A stretch of DNA of 33,655 bases from Sedimentibacter sp. (lineage in GTDB: Bacteria > Bacillota > Clostridia > Tissierellales > Sedimentibacteraceae). The notes under the pieces are model-generated. The model had not been told where the DNA came from. It searched no databases and was given only the letters and a program-made list of their open reading frames with translations. The stretch spans positions 1 to 33,655 of the forward strand of contig JAGOIH010000006.1 in NCBI GenBank assembly GCA_017995755.1, written 5' to 3'. Positions 22,367 through 31,374 of the stretch are shown here, in pieces (positions within the stretch are counted from its first letter, which is position 1; every line of letters starts with the position of its first letter). A program made the position numbers and the translations under genes.

Positions 22367-24703
22367 AGTTTCAGGCTGCTGTACTGCTTCTTTTACCACA
22401 TCATCTATTTTGTCTGCATATACTATTTCCATTGAACGGATTATCTTCGGGTCTACTTTTGAAACATCCGCCTTGTTCTTGGAACACAAAACAACCTTCT
22501 TTATACCTGCTCTCTTTGCAGCCAGAAGTTTTTCCTTAAGACCTCCAATGGGCAAAACTCTTCCTGTGATTGTAATTTCACCTGTCATCGCCACGTCCTT
22601 TCTAACAGGCTTCTTTGTCAAGGCTGATATTATTGCTGTTGCCATTGTTATTCCTGCAGAAGGTCCGTCCTTTGGAATTGCACCTTCAGGCACATGGACA
22701 TGTATATCCGTTTCTTTAAATATTTGATAGTCAATGCCGAATTTTTCCGCATTGGCCTTTATATAGCTTAAGGCAGCCATGGCAGATTCCTTCATAACAT
22801 CGCCCAGCTGACCGGTAAGCTGAAGTTTTCCGTCACCCTTCATCGTGTTTACTTCAACAAACAGTGTTTCTCCCCCAACTTGAGTCCAGGCCAGTCCAGT
22901 TACAACTCCAACCTGATCTTCTTCATAAGCAGTATCGTAATCGTACTTAGGTATGCCTAAGTATTTTTTGATGTTTGAATTATTTATGGAAACAGACTTT
23001 TTGTTTTTTTCAACAACTTGAACTGCTGCTTTTCTAATTAATTTGCCGATATTTCTTTCCAGGTTTCTGACTCCTGATTCCCTTGTATATCTTCCGATTA
23101 TTTCATCTATTGCATTTGTTGAAATATTAACCTGGTCTTCATTCAGCCCATGCTCGGAAAGCTGTTTTTTAATTAAATATTTTTCTGCAATATTCCTTTT
23201 TTCTACATCAGTATATCCTGATATTTCAATAACTTCCATTCTGTCCAGAAGAGGTCCGGGAATGGTTGCCGTGGTATTGGCAGTTGTAATAAACATTACA
23301 TTCTGCAAACTGAAGGGAGCTTCGATATAGTGGTCGGTAAATGTAGAGTTTTGTTCAGGATCCAGAGCCTCCAATAAGGCTGATGCCGGGTCGCCTTTAA
23401 AGTCGCCGTTCAGTTTATCTATTTCATCCAGCAAAAATACAGGATTATTCTCCTTTACTTTTGCGATGGAAGATATTATTCTTCCTGGTATTGCACCTAT
23501 ATATGTTCTTCTGTGTCCTCTGATTTCCGCCTCGTCCCTTACTCCTCCCAAAGAAATCCGCACATACTTTCTGTCCATAGCACGTGCAATTGATTTTGCT
23601 ATTGATGTTTTTCCTACTCCGGGAGGTCCCACAAAGCATAAAATGGGTCCCTTCATATCCTTTTTAATATGTTTTACAGCTAAATATTCCAGTATTCTTT
23701 CTTTGACTTCTTCCAGCCCGTAATGGTCTTCCTCAAGTATACTTCTTGCCTTTGACAGGTCCGTGTTATCCTTAGTCTTTTTATCCCAGGGCAGGTCTAT
23801 AAGCCAGTCAACATAGGTTCTTATTACTCCTGCATCCGGAGAGGAAGGAGAAATTTTCAAAAGCCTGTTTATCTCCTTCTCTGCTTTTTCTTTAACGTCC
23901 TTAGGCATATGGGCTTTTGCTATTTTTTGGAGGTACTCTTCCACTTCATAGTCAGTGCCTTCATCCTCACCTAATTCCTTTTGAATTGCTCTCATCTGCT
24001 CTTTTAAATAATAGTCCTTTTGAAATTCACTGACTTGTTTTTTTACAAGCTCGCTTATTTCATTTTCTATCTGGAGTACCTTAATTTCTTTTGCCAGAAG
24101 TTTATTTATTGATTCAAGTCTCTTATAGGGGTCAAATATTTCTAAGAGAGACTGTTTTTGGTTTGTTTTCAGATAAATATATGACGCAACAACGTCTGCC
24201 AGCTTATCTGGATTTTTTATTTCCTTTAATGATATTACTGCGTCCGGTGCTATTTTTGCATAGATTAAAGCATATTCTTCAAAATTGTTCAAGGTGAGGC
24301 GGACCATAGCCTCCAGATTATCATCCACCGGAAGGCTGTCATCATAAATATACTCATCCAGGACGACCTCAAAATAGGGGTCATTCTGAGTTATGGATTC
24401 AATTTTAGCCCTGTTTATGCCTTCAACCAATACTCTTATATTGTCCCCGGGCATTTTAATCATCTGCTTGATTTTGCAGATAACACCAACTTCATAAAAA
24501 TCATCTTCCTTTGGGGATTCCATGTCAGCAACTTTTTGCACAGTCAAAAAAATGTCTGAATCCTCGAGCATTGCTTCTTCCAGTGCGTTGATTGACTTTT
24601 CCCTTCCTATGTCAAAATGTATCACCGTATTCGGGAATATCCCTATTCCCCTTATGGGAATCAATGGAAGGTTTCTTCTCTCTATTATGTAATTGTTAAT
24701 CAT
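22358..24703 (-). CDS. lon: ATP-dependent protease Lon
   Basis: A 781-residue LonA. The N-terminal substrate-binding LON domain (about 1-200) is followed by the AAA+ module with Walker A GPPGVGKTS and Walker B PVFLLDEIDK, and the C-terminal protease domain with the Ser-Lys dyad (PKDGPSAGI serine; lysine in PIGGLKEKLLAA). It degrades misfolded and regulatory proteins. The frame starts nine codons upstream, but I choose ATG 24703 because AAAGGAG lies just upstream of it. It is downstream of clpX, separated by a terminator and a structured repeat, so it may be expressed from read-through or its own unseen promoter. Confidence 0.96.
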   Translation of the reverse strand: MINNYIIERRNLPLIPIRGIGIFPNTVIHFDIGREKSINALEEAMLEDSDIFLTVQKVADMESPKEDDFYEVGVICKIKQMIKMPGDNIRVLVEGINRAKIESITQNDPYFEVVLDEYIYDDSLPVDDNLEAMVRLTLNNFEEYALIYAKIAPDAVISLKEIKNPDKLADVVASYIYLKTNQKQSLLEIFDPYKRLESINKLLAKEIKVLQIENEISELVKKQVSEFQKDYYLKEQMRAIQKELGEDEGTDYEVEEYLQKIAKAHMPKDVKEKAEKEINRLLKISPSSPDAGVIRTYVDWLIDLPWDKKTKDNTDLSKARSILEEDHYGLEEVKERILEYLAVKHIKKDMKGPILCFVGPPGVGKTSIAKSIARAMDRKYVRISLGGVRDEAEIRGHRRTYIGAIPGRIISSIAKVKENNPVFLLDEIDKLNGDFKGDPASALLEALDPEQNSTFTDHYIEAPFSLQNVMFITTANTTATIPGPLLDRMEVIEISGYTDVEKRNIAEKYLIKKQLSEHGLNEDQVNISTNAIDEIIGRYTRESGVRNLERNIGKLIRKAAVQVVEKNKKSVSINNSNIKKYLGIPKYDYDTAYEEDQVGVVTGLAWTQVGGETLFVEVNTMKGDGKLQLTGQLGDVMKESAMAALSYIKANAEKFGIDYQIFKETDIHVHVPEGAIPKDGPSAGITMATAIISALTKKPVRKDVAMTGEITITGRVLPIGGLKEKLLAAKRAGIKKVVLCSKNKADVSKVDPKIIRSMEIVYADKIDDVVKEAVQQPETEK

Positions 24704-24744
24704 ACTTTCTCCTTTGTGCGCAGGCTTCATATCCTACATATGGG

Positions 24745-24862
24745 TGCACAGGGAAATTCACTAATTTATTTGATCCTTACGCTGCATAAATTAGGAATTT
24801 TGTGCGTTTGACCTACCAGCCATTCCTGCTTCGCTATCGCTTACAGCAATAAGGTTAAGTCA
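24745..24862 (-). repeat. Two-hairpin structured repeat, copy B
   Basis: In the minus orientation: TGACTTAACC ... GGTAGGTCA hairpin 1 (24809-24862), linker AACGCACA shared exactly with copy A, then hairpin 2 with AAATTC-CTAATTTAT, 16-base loop 24770-24785 (GCAGCGTAAGGATCAA), ATAAATTAG, bulge T, GAATTT. Compared with copy A the 9-bp inner stem is different in sequence but still fully paired, and loop length is the same. It occupies the leader between clpX and lon. Confidence 0.7.
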
Positions 24863-24869
24863 TAAAGGT

Positions 24870-24898
24870 TATTAAAACTGCCTGCTAAGGCAGGCAGT
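24870..24898 (-). terminator. Terminator of clpX
   Basis: ACTGCCTGC (24877-24885), loop TAAG, GCAGGCAGT (24890-24898). On the minus strand it starts one base after the clpX stop codon and is followed by TTTAATAA. Confidence 0.85.
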
Positions 24899-26158
24899 CT
24901 ATGAAGCATTCTCCTTCTTATCGGAAACAGGCTTCTTTGTTAATACTAATTTCGGCTCGCTGTTGTTTGTGATTGTATCCTTTGTGATAACACACTTTTT
25001 AATATCGCTTCTCGAAGGAATTTCATACATAACTTCATTCATTATGTTTTCAAGAATTCCTCTTAATCCTCTTGCACCTGTGTTTATTTCAAGAGCTTTC
25101 TCTGCTATTAATTCAAGGGCTTCCTTCTCTATTTCAAGCTCCACATTATCCATTTTAAACAATTCCTTATATTGTTTCAGCAAGGCATTCTTTGGCTCTG
25201 TCAAAATTGATATCAAGGCTTTCCTGTCTAATTTCTCCAAAGCTACCACAACCGGGACCCTTCCCACGAACTCAGGAATCATTCCATATTTCAGCAAATC
25301 CTGAGACTGAACCTGCTTGAGCAGCTTATCGGTATCCATTGCCGTATTTCCCGAAATGTCAGCGCCAAAACCAATGTTTTTCTTGCCCACTCTTTTCTGT
25401 ACGATTTTCTCCATGCCGTCAAAAGCTCCTCCAAGTATAAACAATATATTGGTTGTATCTATCTGGATAAATTCCTGATGGGGATGTTTTCTCCCTCCCT
25501 GGGGAGGAACATTGGCAACTGTCCCTTCAAGTATCTTGAGAAGCGCCTGCTGAACTCCCTCGCCGCTTACATCCCTCGTTATTGAAGGATTCTCAGACCG
25601 TCTTGAAATTTTATCTATTTCATCAATGTATATTATACCCTTTTCTGCTTTTTCCACATCAAAATCTGCAGCCTGCAATAATTTTAGCAATATGTTTTCC
25701 ACATCTTCTCCGACATATCCTGCTTCAGTCAAGGAGGTGGCATCAGCTATGGCAAAGGGTACATTTAATAATTTTGCCAGTGTCTGTGCCAGATATGTTT
25801 TTCCGCTGCCTGTAGGTCCAAGTAAGAGTATGTTGCTTTTTTGTATGTCTACGCCTTCGTCCTTAGCTTTGTAGTTTATTCTTTTATAATGATTGTATAC
25901 CGCAACAGCCAGGGCCTTTTTTGCATTATCCTGTTGAATTACATACTCATCCAATTTTTCTTTTATTTCTTTAGGCTTTGGCAGTTCTGTAAAATCATAT
26001 TCTTCAAATATATCAACATCTTCGTCTACGATGTTATGGCACAATTCTATGCATTCATCGCATATATAAACGTCCGGCCCGGCTATCAGTCTTCTTACCT
26101 GCTCCTGAGACTTGCCGCAAAACGAGCATTTAACATGTTTTTCATTTACTTTGCCCAT
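24899..26158 (-). CDS. clpX: ATP-dependent Clp protease ATP-binding subunit ClpX
   Basis: A 419-residue AAA+ unfoldase that feeds proteins to ClpP. The N-terminal zinc domain has CSFCGKSQ and CDECIELC; the Walker A GPTGSGKT, Walker [10 protein letters not shown] and sensor/pore segments (GYVGED, RGLRGI) follow. The nominal frame begins with a GTG at 26167 that overlaps the ribosome binding site AAGGAGTG, so ATG 26158 is preferred. It lies 12 bp after clpP and ends in a strong terminator. Confidence 0.97.
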   Translation of the reverse strand: MGKVNEKHVKCSFCGKSQEQVRRLIAGPDVYICDECIELCHNIVDEDVDIFEEYDFTELPKPKEIKEKLDEYVIQQDNAKKALAVAVYNHYKRINYKAKDEGVDIQKSNILLLGPTGSGKTYLAQTLAKLLNVPFAIADATSLTEAGYVGEDVENILLKLLQAADFDVEKAEKGIIYIDEIDKISRRSENPSITRDVSGEGVQQALLKILEGTVANVPPQGGRKHPHQEFIQIDTTNILFILGGAFDGMEKIVQKRVGKKNIGFGADISGNTAMDTDKLLKQVQSQDLLKYGMIPEFVGRVPVVVALEKLDRKALISILTEPKNALLKQYKELFKMDNVELEIEKEALELIAEKALEINTGARGLRGILENIMNEVMYEIPSRSDIKKCVITKDTITNNSEPKLVLTKKPVSDKKENAS

Positions 26159-26170
26159 TAAAAACACTCC

Positions 26171-26755
26171 TTATTTTCTTTTAACTATGATATCATCTAT
26201 TATGCCATAGATTTTAGCTTCCTCCGCAGTCATAAAATTATCCCTGTCTGTGTCCTGTTCAACCTTGGAAATGGGCTGACCGGTTTTTTCGCTGATTATT
26301 TTATTTAATGTATCTCTTATCTTTATAATTCTGTCAGCATGTATTTTTATGTCTGAAGCCTGCCCGCTCATTCCACCAAGAGGCTGATGAATCATAATTT
26401 CTGAATTAGGAAGAGCAAATCTCTTTCCTTTTTCTCCCGACAGGAGCAGAAATGCCCCCATGCTTGCTGCCATTCCAACGCAAATTGTTGATACATCGGG
26501 CTTTACTAACTGCATTGTGTCATAGATTGCCATGCCTGCAGTTATAGACCCTCCCGGTGAATTTATATAAAATTGAATATCCTTATCAGGGTCTTCCGAC
26601 TCCAAAAATAACATCTGTGCAACTACTAAACTAGCTGTCACATCATTGACTTCATCACTCAGTATTATGATTCTATCTTTTAAAAGTCTTGAATATATAT
26701 CGTAAGATCTTTCACCTCTGCCGGTTTGTTCGATTACATACGGTACTAATGCCAT
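26171..26755 (-). CDS. clpP: ATP-dependent Clp protease proteolytic subunit ClpP
   Basis: A 194-residue serine protease forming the tetradecameric barrel used by ClpX. The active-site serine is in [11 protein letters not shown] (about residue 98), the histidine in MIHQPLGG (about 123) and the aspartate in DTDRDNFM (about 172). Ribosome binding site AGGAGG is about 8 bases upstream. A -10-like TATAAT (26780-26785 complement) lies in the 69-bp gap after tig, so it may have an own promoter as well as read-through from tig. No CtsR or CIRCE operator is visible. Confidence 0.97.
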   Translation of the reverse strand: MALVPYVIEQTGRGERSYDIYSRLLKDRIIILSDEVNDVTASLVVAQMLFLESEDPDKDIQFYINSPGGSITAGMAIYDTMQLVKPDVSTICVGMAASMGAFLLLSGEKGKRFALPNSEIMIHQPLGGMSGQASDIKIHADRIIKIRDTLNKIISEKTGQPISKVEQDTDRDNFMTAEEAKIYGIIDDIIVKRK

Positions 26756-26824
26756 CTTCTTTCCTCCTATATTATATTCATTATACTTTAATTGTACTTA
26801 TTTTTCTTAAATTTATCTTAATCT

Positions 26825-28204
26825 TTATTCCTTGTCTTTTATATGCTCTGCTGCTCCTGCACTTTCAGCCGCTTCCACTGCTGCGTCAGTTTCAGTTTTT
26901 TCAGGGGCATCAACAAAAATAGCATTTTCCACAAGCATATCAATAGCTTTTCTTTTTTGAAGGGTTTCTTCAATATAGCTTTTGCTTGACTGCATTAATC
27001 CCTCTTTGAATGCTTCAAGTCTTTCTTCTTCAACATTGTATGACTCTGCTATTTTATTCACTTCTTCCTTGAATTCTTCCTCGGAAACAGAAATTTTTTC
27101 TTTTTTTATCAATGCTTCCAGTACCAGTTCAGCTTTAACATTGAACTTTGCCTGTTCCCTTGCTCCTTCCTTGTACTGCTTTACGAAATTCTCTATCAGC
27201 TCATCGTATTCTTTGCCGTTGAATCCCTGCTGACGGAACTGCTGTTCGTAATTTCTTCCAAGGAGGTCTACTTCTCTCTGGATTAAAACTTCTGGTATTT
27301 CCAGTTTTGTATCATTTACTAACTTTGTAACAACATTATTGTCATTGGAAATTTTAACCCTGTCAGCAGCCTTTTTCTCCAATACACTTCTTGTATCTGC
27401 CTTAAGTTCTTCAAGCGTGTCAAATTCACTCACATCTTTAGCAAATTCATCATCCGTTTCAGGAAGTTCTTTTACTTTAATTTCATGAATTTTCACATTG
27501 AAGACCGCATCCTTGCCCTTTAAATTTTCTGCATGATATTCTACAGGGAATGTTACATTTACTGTGACTTCTTCACCTTTGCTCTTTCCTATCAGCTGGT
27601 CCTCAAATCCCGGTATAAATGAATTAGAGCCTATTTCCAGTGTATGGTTTTCGGCTGTGCCCCCTTCGAATTGCTCATCACCCACAAATCCTGCATAATC
27701 AATAGTTAAAAAGTCGCCCTTTTGAACAGGTCTGTCATGAGCTTCTACTATTCGTGCATTTTTCTCCTGTACTGACTTTAATTCTCTTTCAACATCTTCG
27801 TCTGTTACTTTTATTTCTGTCTTGACTACTTCAATGCCTTTGTATTCCGGAAGCTCAACATCCGGCATCACTTCAACTTCTGCCTTGAATATTAAGTCTT
27901 CGCCCTCCTCAAATTTTTCAACATCAATTTTTGGGCTGTCGATTATATCCAGTTCCAGTTCTTTTACAGCAGCAGGATATGCTTCCTGTACTGCTATATC
28001 CATAGCATCATCATAAAAAATGCCCTTTCCATATTTTTTTTCGATAATATGTCTCGGAGCTTTTCCTTTTCTGAATCCCTGAACATTTATATTATTCTTT
28101 GCTTTTAAATATGCTTTATTCACAGCCTTTTCAAAGTCATCCTGCGATACTGTAAATTCCAAGGTTACAGTATTATTTTCCTTTTTTAGTACTTTTGAAC
28201 TCAT
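26825..28204 (-). CDS. tig: Trigger factor (ribosome-associated chaperone)
   Basis: A 459-residue trigger factor, which binds the ribosome exit tunnel and folds nascent chains. The N-terminal ribosome-binding domain carries the signature GFRKGKAPR (about residues 42-50), the central FKBP-type prolyl isomerase domain has GDFLTIDYAGFVGDEQFEGGTAE, and the C-terminal helical cradle is long, with a tail rich in glutamate and alanine (EKTETDAAVEAAESAGAAEH). Ribosome binding site GGAGGG is upstream of the ATG. It is the first gene of the tig-clpP-clpX block and has a promoter whose -35 lies inside the preceding GNAT gene. Confidence 0.96.
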   Translation of the reverse strand: MSSKVLKKENNTVTLEFTVSQDDFEKAVNKAYLKAKNNINVQGFRKGKAPRHIIEKKYGKGIFYDDAMDIAVQEAYPAAVKELELDIIDSPKIDVEKFEEGEDLIFKAEVEVMPDVELPEYKGIEVVKTEIKVTDEDVERELKSVQEKNARIVEAHDRPVQKGDFLTIDYAGFVGDEQFEGGTAENHTLEIGSNSFIPGFEDQLIGKSKGEEVTVNVTFPVEYHAENLKGKDAVFNVKIHEIKVKELPETDDEFAKDVSEFDTLEELKADTRSVLEKKAADRVKISNDNNVVTKLVNDTKLEIPEVLIQREVDLLGRNYEQQFRQQGFNGKEYDELIENFVKQYKEGAREQAKFNVKAELVLEALIKKEKISVSEEEFKEEVNKIAESYNVEEERLEAFKEGLMQSSKSYIEETLQKRKAIDMLVENAIFVDAPEKTETDAAVEAAESAGAAEHIKDKE

Positions 28205-28278
28205 TTTGCCCTCCGCTATCCTTAAGTTTATATGTAATTTTTATTTGATACTAACCAAATTTTAGAATTAACCACTAT

Positions 28279-28306
28279 ATTATACCACAAAACATCCTTA
28301 AAGCAA
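28279..28306 (-). promoter_or_regulatory. Promoter of tig
   Basis: On the minus strand TTGCTT (28301-28306), 16 bases, TATAAT (28279-28284). The -35 overlaps the last codons of the GNAT gene and lies within the ATCCTT/AAGGAT hairpin (28294-28310) that marks the end of that gene. Confidence 0.6.
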
Positions 28307-28858
28307 GGATTTTTTGTACTCATAGAGCCTGCATTTCATTATTATATTATTGCTGTTTAAATAAATTTGAGTTTTGTTCTTCACAAATTGCATGCCGGCT
28401 TTTTTCATAACTTTACCTGATGCTTCATTTCTTATGTCATGAAGAGCACAAATCCTTTCAAATCCTGCTTCCTGTGTCAGATAATTCAGGGTGCAGATTA
28501 ATACTTCCGTTGCAATTCCTTTATTCCACAGTTTTTTTGCTATTGTGTAACCTATTTCACAATATTTTTTTCTTTTTTTTATGTTCGATACTGTGACAGA
28601 ACCTATTACTTCATCTGTAACCTTGTCAGCAACAGCCCAGTGGTAGTAATCATTTTTTTTATAAAGACTTATCCACTCAGACAGATACTCTTTTGTTACT
28701 TCAATTGACGAATGGACCCTCCAGGCGTTATATCTGGCTGAATCCTCGTCGCTCAGCCAATTGGAATATATGTCATGTGCATCAGACATTTGAAATTTTC
28801 TGAGTAAAAATCTTTTTGTTTCCAGCTGAACAGTTCCTGAAAGCACTAATTTTTCCAT
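28298..28858 (-). CDS. GNAT family N-acetyltransferase (RimJ/RimL-like)
   Basis: A 186-residue acetyltransferase. The family features are ETKRFLLRKFQMSDAHDIY at the start, the YHWAVADKVTDEVIGSVTV strands, CEIGYTIAKKLWNKGIATE (acetyl-CoA-binding loop) and the C-terminal NEASGKVMKKAGM segment, typical of protein N-terminal or small-molecule acetyltransferases. The substrate cannot be told. RBS GGAGGATAT. It stands alone upstream of tig; its 3' end hosts the tig promoter and a small hairpin. Confidence 0.85.
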   Translation of the reverse strand: MEKLVLSGTVQLETKRFLLRKFQMSDAHDIYSNWLSDEDSARYNAWRVHSSIEVTKEYLSEWISLYKKNDYYHWAVADKVTDEVIGSVTVSNIKKRKKYCEIGYTIAKKLWNKGIATEVLICTLNYLTQEAGFERICALHDIRNEASGKVMKKAGMQFVKNKTQIYLNSNNIIMKCRLYEYKKSLL

Positions 28859-28928
28859 ATATCCTCCGCTATATACTAGTGATATTATAACTTTTATTGG
28901 TGTATTTGCATAGCTTTATTTTTATTAG

Positions 28929-28957
28929 TTGAATAATACCCAAAAAAATAGTATAAT
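28929..28957 (+). promoter_or_regulatory. Promoter of the orphan barrel gene
   Basis: TTGAAT (28929-28934), 17 bases, TATAAT (28952-28957), about 20 bases before the ATG. Confidence 0.75.
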
Positions 28958-28978
28958 AAACAAAAAAAGGAGCTGCAT

Positions 28979-29740
28979 ATGGGTGATAATATAGAAATTA
29001 TAATTGACAATTACAGTGAAGCTGTTAAAACAAATACTGAAGTCAAAGATAAAAAGTTTGTACCCACAATTGAATCTGTCCTTAAAAAGAAACATATACA
29101 AATGCCTCAGGAAATATACAATGCCAGCGGTATAAAAGTTTTCGGGAAAAGAATAAAATCATTGATTTATACTACTGATTTAGCAATAATAAAAAACAAT
29201 AATGCAGACGGAGTTATTGCGGTATACCCCTTTACCCCCCAAATAGCTATTAATCAGGCAATTATTGAGCTGTCTTCCACACCTGTATTCGTAGGTGTAG
29301 GAGGAGGTACCACAACAGGACAAAGGTCAATTGACATTGCCTTGAATGCCGAATTAACCGGAGCATACGGGGTAGTATTGAATGCACCAACTAAAAACGA
29401 ACTTATATCCGAAATGAAAGAGCGTTTGGATATACCGATTATAATTACCATAGTATCTGAAAAAGAGGACTTTGAATCGAGAATAAATGCCGGAATTTCA
29501 ATTTTCAACGTTTCCGGAGGAGCAAATACAGCAAGAATTGTAAGGCAAATCAGGGAAAAACATCCGAACTTTCCTATAATTGCAACAGGAGGTCCTACAC
29601 CGGATACAATCCTGGAAACAATACAAGCAGGCGCCAATACAATAACATACACACCCCCTTCAATAGGTGATATTTTCTCTGAAATGATGGAAGTATACAG
29701 ACATAGAATCATCGATGAATTAGATAAAAAAAATAAATAA
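28979..29740 (+). CDS. Putative ribulose-phosphate-binding (TIM) barrel protein, function unknown
   Basis: A 253-residue cytosolic protein, probably a TIM barrel. After an N-terminal helical section it alternates beta strands and helices: TPVFVGVGGGTTTGQRS, TGAYGVVLNAPT, IPIIITIVS, GISIFNVSGG, FPIIATGGPTPDTI and ANTITYTPPS. The GG and GGP turns suggest a phosphate-binding barrel like the indole-glycerol or KDPG-aldolase classes; I recall such genes being annotated loosely as hydrolase in Clostridia, which I cannot confirm. AAAGGAG precedes the ATG. It has its own promoter and terminator on the plus strand, opposite to its neighbours. Confidence 0.6.
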   Translation: MGDNIEIIIDNYSEAVKTNTEVKDKKFVPTIESVLKKKHIQMPQEIYNASGIKVFGKRIKSLIYTTDLAIIKNNNADGVIAVYPFTPQIAINQAIIELSSTPVFVGVGGGTTTGQRSIDIALNAELTGAYGVVLNAPTKNELISEMKERLDIPIIITIVSEKEDFESRINAGISIFNVSGGANTARIVRQIREKHPNFPIIATGGPTPDTILETIQAGANTITYTPPSIGDIFSEMMEVYRHRIIDELDKKNK

Positions 29741-29747
29741 TAAACTT

Positions 29748-29792
29748 ATAACCCTCCCGATATTTACAGTTTTCGCGGAGGGTTATTTTATT
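29748..29792 (+). terminator. Terminator of the orphan barrel gene
   Basis: ATAACCCTCC (29748-29757) pairs with GGAGGGTTAT (29777-29786), followed by TTTATTG. It also lies just past the stop of the convergent coiled-coil gene. Confidence 0.8.
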
Positions 29793-29798
29793 GATTAT

Positions 29799-30242
29799 TT
29801 ACATTTTTTTAAGTACGTCTCTGTTGTCTTCTATTATGTTATTTATTTCTTTGATTTTATCCTGGAGTCTGGACAATATTTCATCACTGTAATTATATGC
29901 CCCTGTCTTCATTTCGTTTGCTCTTTGCTGGGCTTCCTGAATTAATTCATTAGCATAATTTTTAGCTTGTCTTGTAATTTCGCTTTCTTCAATCAAATGC
30001 TTCTGCTGTTCTTTTACTTTGATAACCAGCTCATCTGCTTCTGTTTGAGCCTCATTGAGTATTCGCTGCCTCTCCTTGGCAACCCATGAAGCCCTGTTTA
30101 TTTCATCAGGCAGTTTCAATCTTATTTCGTTAATTACTTCCAACACTTCTTCTTTGTCAACCATAACCTTATTTGATAAGGGAAATTTAGAAGCATCTTC
30201 TATAATATCCTCTATCCTTTCCAATAAATTCAAAATATCCAT
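29799..30242 (-). CDS. Coiled-coil protein of unknown function (DivIVA/F0-b-like)
   Basis: A 147-residue, highly charged, largely helical protein with a predicted coiled coil over about 40-135 (AKERQRILNEAQTEADELV, KEQQKHLIEESEITRQAKN). There is no signal peptide or membrane segment. Such proteins downstream of coaD in Clostridia are sometimes labelled ATPase or DivIVA-like; the role here is unknown. The frame extends 14 codons upstream, but ATG 30242 has GGGAGGAAG directly before it and sits 2 bases after the coaD stop. It is the last gene of the recG-rsmD-coaD cluster. Confidence 0.7.
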   Translation of the reverse strand: MDILNLLERIEDIIEDASKFPLSNKVMVDKEEVLEVINEIRLKLPDEINRASWVAKERQRILNEAQTEADELVIKVKEQQKHLIEESEITRQAKNYANELIQEAQQRANEMKTGAYNYSDEILSRLQDKIKEINNIIEDNRDVLKKM

Positions 30243-30243
30243 T

Positions 30244-30723
30244 TTACTTCCTCCCGAGTAATCTATATATATTTTGTACAACATTTTCAGGAACTAAATC
30301 TTCGAAACGCCCTCCGTGTTCTGCCACGTCCTTTACCATGCTTGAGCTTAAAAATGAATATTGGGGTGTAGCAACCAGGAAAAAGGTTTCTAATTCTTTG
30401 CTTAAATGCTTATTAATGCTTGATATTGACAGCTCATATTCATAGTCAGACACTGCTCTGAGACCTCTCACTATAATACTTATGTCCTTCCTGGCACAAT
30501 AATCCACAACCAAGCCGCTGGTAAAATCAACCTCTACGTTAGTTAAGCCTTCAACTGCAGCTCTTACCATTTCGCATCTTTCTTCTATGGGAAACCAGTA
30601 TTTTTTTTCCTGGTTATTAAATACAGTAACTATAACCGTATCAAATTTTTTTGATATCCTTTTGATGATATCAAGATGTCCAACTGTAATGGGATCAAAA
30701 CTTCCCGTATACAATACTCTCAT
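30244..30723 (-). CDS. coaD: Phosphopantetheine adenylyltransferase
   Basis: A 159-residue nucleotidyltransferase that makes dephospho-CoA from 4'-phosphopantetheine and ATP. The N-terminal GSFDPITVGHLDI holds the HxGH-type motif, IVRGLRAVSDYEYE is the pantetheine-site signature, and the C-terminal LSSSMVKDVAEHGG corresponds to the ISSTxxR loop. Length is normal. Its ribosome binding site GGAGGG lies in the end of rsmD and the gap is 4 bp, so it is coupled to rsmD. Confidence 0.96.
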   Translation of the reverse strand: MRVLYTGSFDPITVGHLDIIKRISKKFDTVIVTVFNNQEKKYWFPIEERCEMVRAAVEGLTNVEVDFTSGLVVDYCARKDISIIVRGLRAVSDYEYELSISSINKHLSKELETFFLVATPQYSFLSSSMVKDVAEHGGRFEDLVPENVVQNIYRLLGRK

Positions 30724-30727
30724 TAAC

Positions 30728-31291
30728 TCATTTTCCCTCCAAAAGTCTTATTATGCTTATCTTTGTTCTTCCGTATATCTTCTCTTTGTATTCTACCACA
30801 TCTAAGGCCTCGTTATCAATTACTTTTTCTGATTTTTCACTTTCTATGACAAGAATCCCCCCGTATTTTAAAATACCGTTTTCAATAACAGCATTTAAGA
30901 TTTTATTGCCTAAGGTAAGCCCATAGGGAGGATCTGCAAAAATATAGTCAAACTTTTCCTTGTTATTTGATAAGTTTATTATCGTCTTTTCATAATCACC
31001 TGCTATTATTTTTGCTTTACCGGTAAAATTACACAAATCTAAATTCTTTTTCACATAGTATAAACTTTTTTTTGATATATCTACAAATGTGCAATGCTTT
31101 GCACCTCTTGCCAGAAATTCTATACCCATGCTTCCTGAGCCGGCAAATAACTCCAGAACAGTTGAATCTTCATCAATGGAACCTATAATGTTGAAAACCG
31201 CTTCTTTGATTTTATCGCCGGTAGGTCTTACCTCTTTTCCTTCAGGGGCATAGAGCCTCTTTCCCTTGTTTGTTCCTGATATAATTCTCAT
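30728..31291 (-). CDS. rsmD: 16S rRNA (guanine966-N2)-methyltransferase RsmD
   Basis: A 187-residue SAM-dependent methyltransferase that modifies G966 of 16S rRNA. It starts MRIISGTNKGKRL, has the family motif RPTGDKIKEAVFNII, the SAM-binding LELFAGSGSMGIEFLARGA (about 45-63) and the catalytic DPPYG (about 121-125). The rsmD-coaD order is typical of Firmicutes. GAGG precedes the ATG. It is 83 bp downstream of recG. Confidence 0.95.
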   Translation of the reverse strand: MRIISGTNKGKRLYAPEGKEVRPTGDKIKEAVFNIIGSIDEDSTVLELFAGSGSMGIEFLARGAKHCTFVDISKKSLYYVKKNLDLCNFTGKAKIIAGDYEKTIINLSNNKEKFDYIFADPPYGLTLGNKILNAVIENGILKYGGILVIESEKSEKVIDNEALDVVEYKEKIYGRTKISIIRLLEGK

Positions 31292-31374
31292 TTTATTTCC
31301 TCTTTATCAATGGTATGGGAAACAATACAGTTATGATTAGCCCTGGGGGTAAAAGCAATGTCCCGGATTATGCG

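Noticed and set aside
24801-24818. CtsR heat-shock operator upstream of lon (GGTCAAA).
   Set aside because: Only one heptad is present and the required second GGTCAAA after three bases is missing; the same bases occur in repeat copy A away from any Clp gene, so they belong to the repeat.
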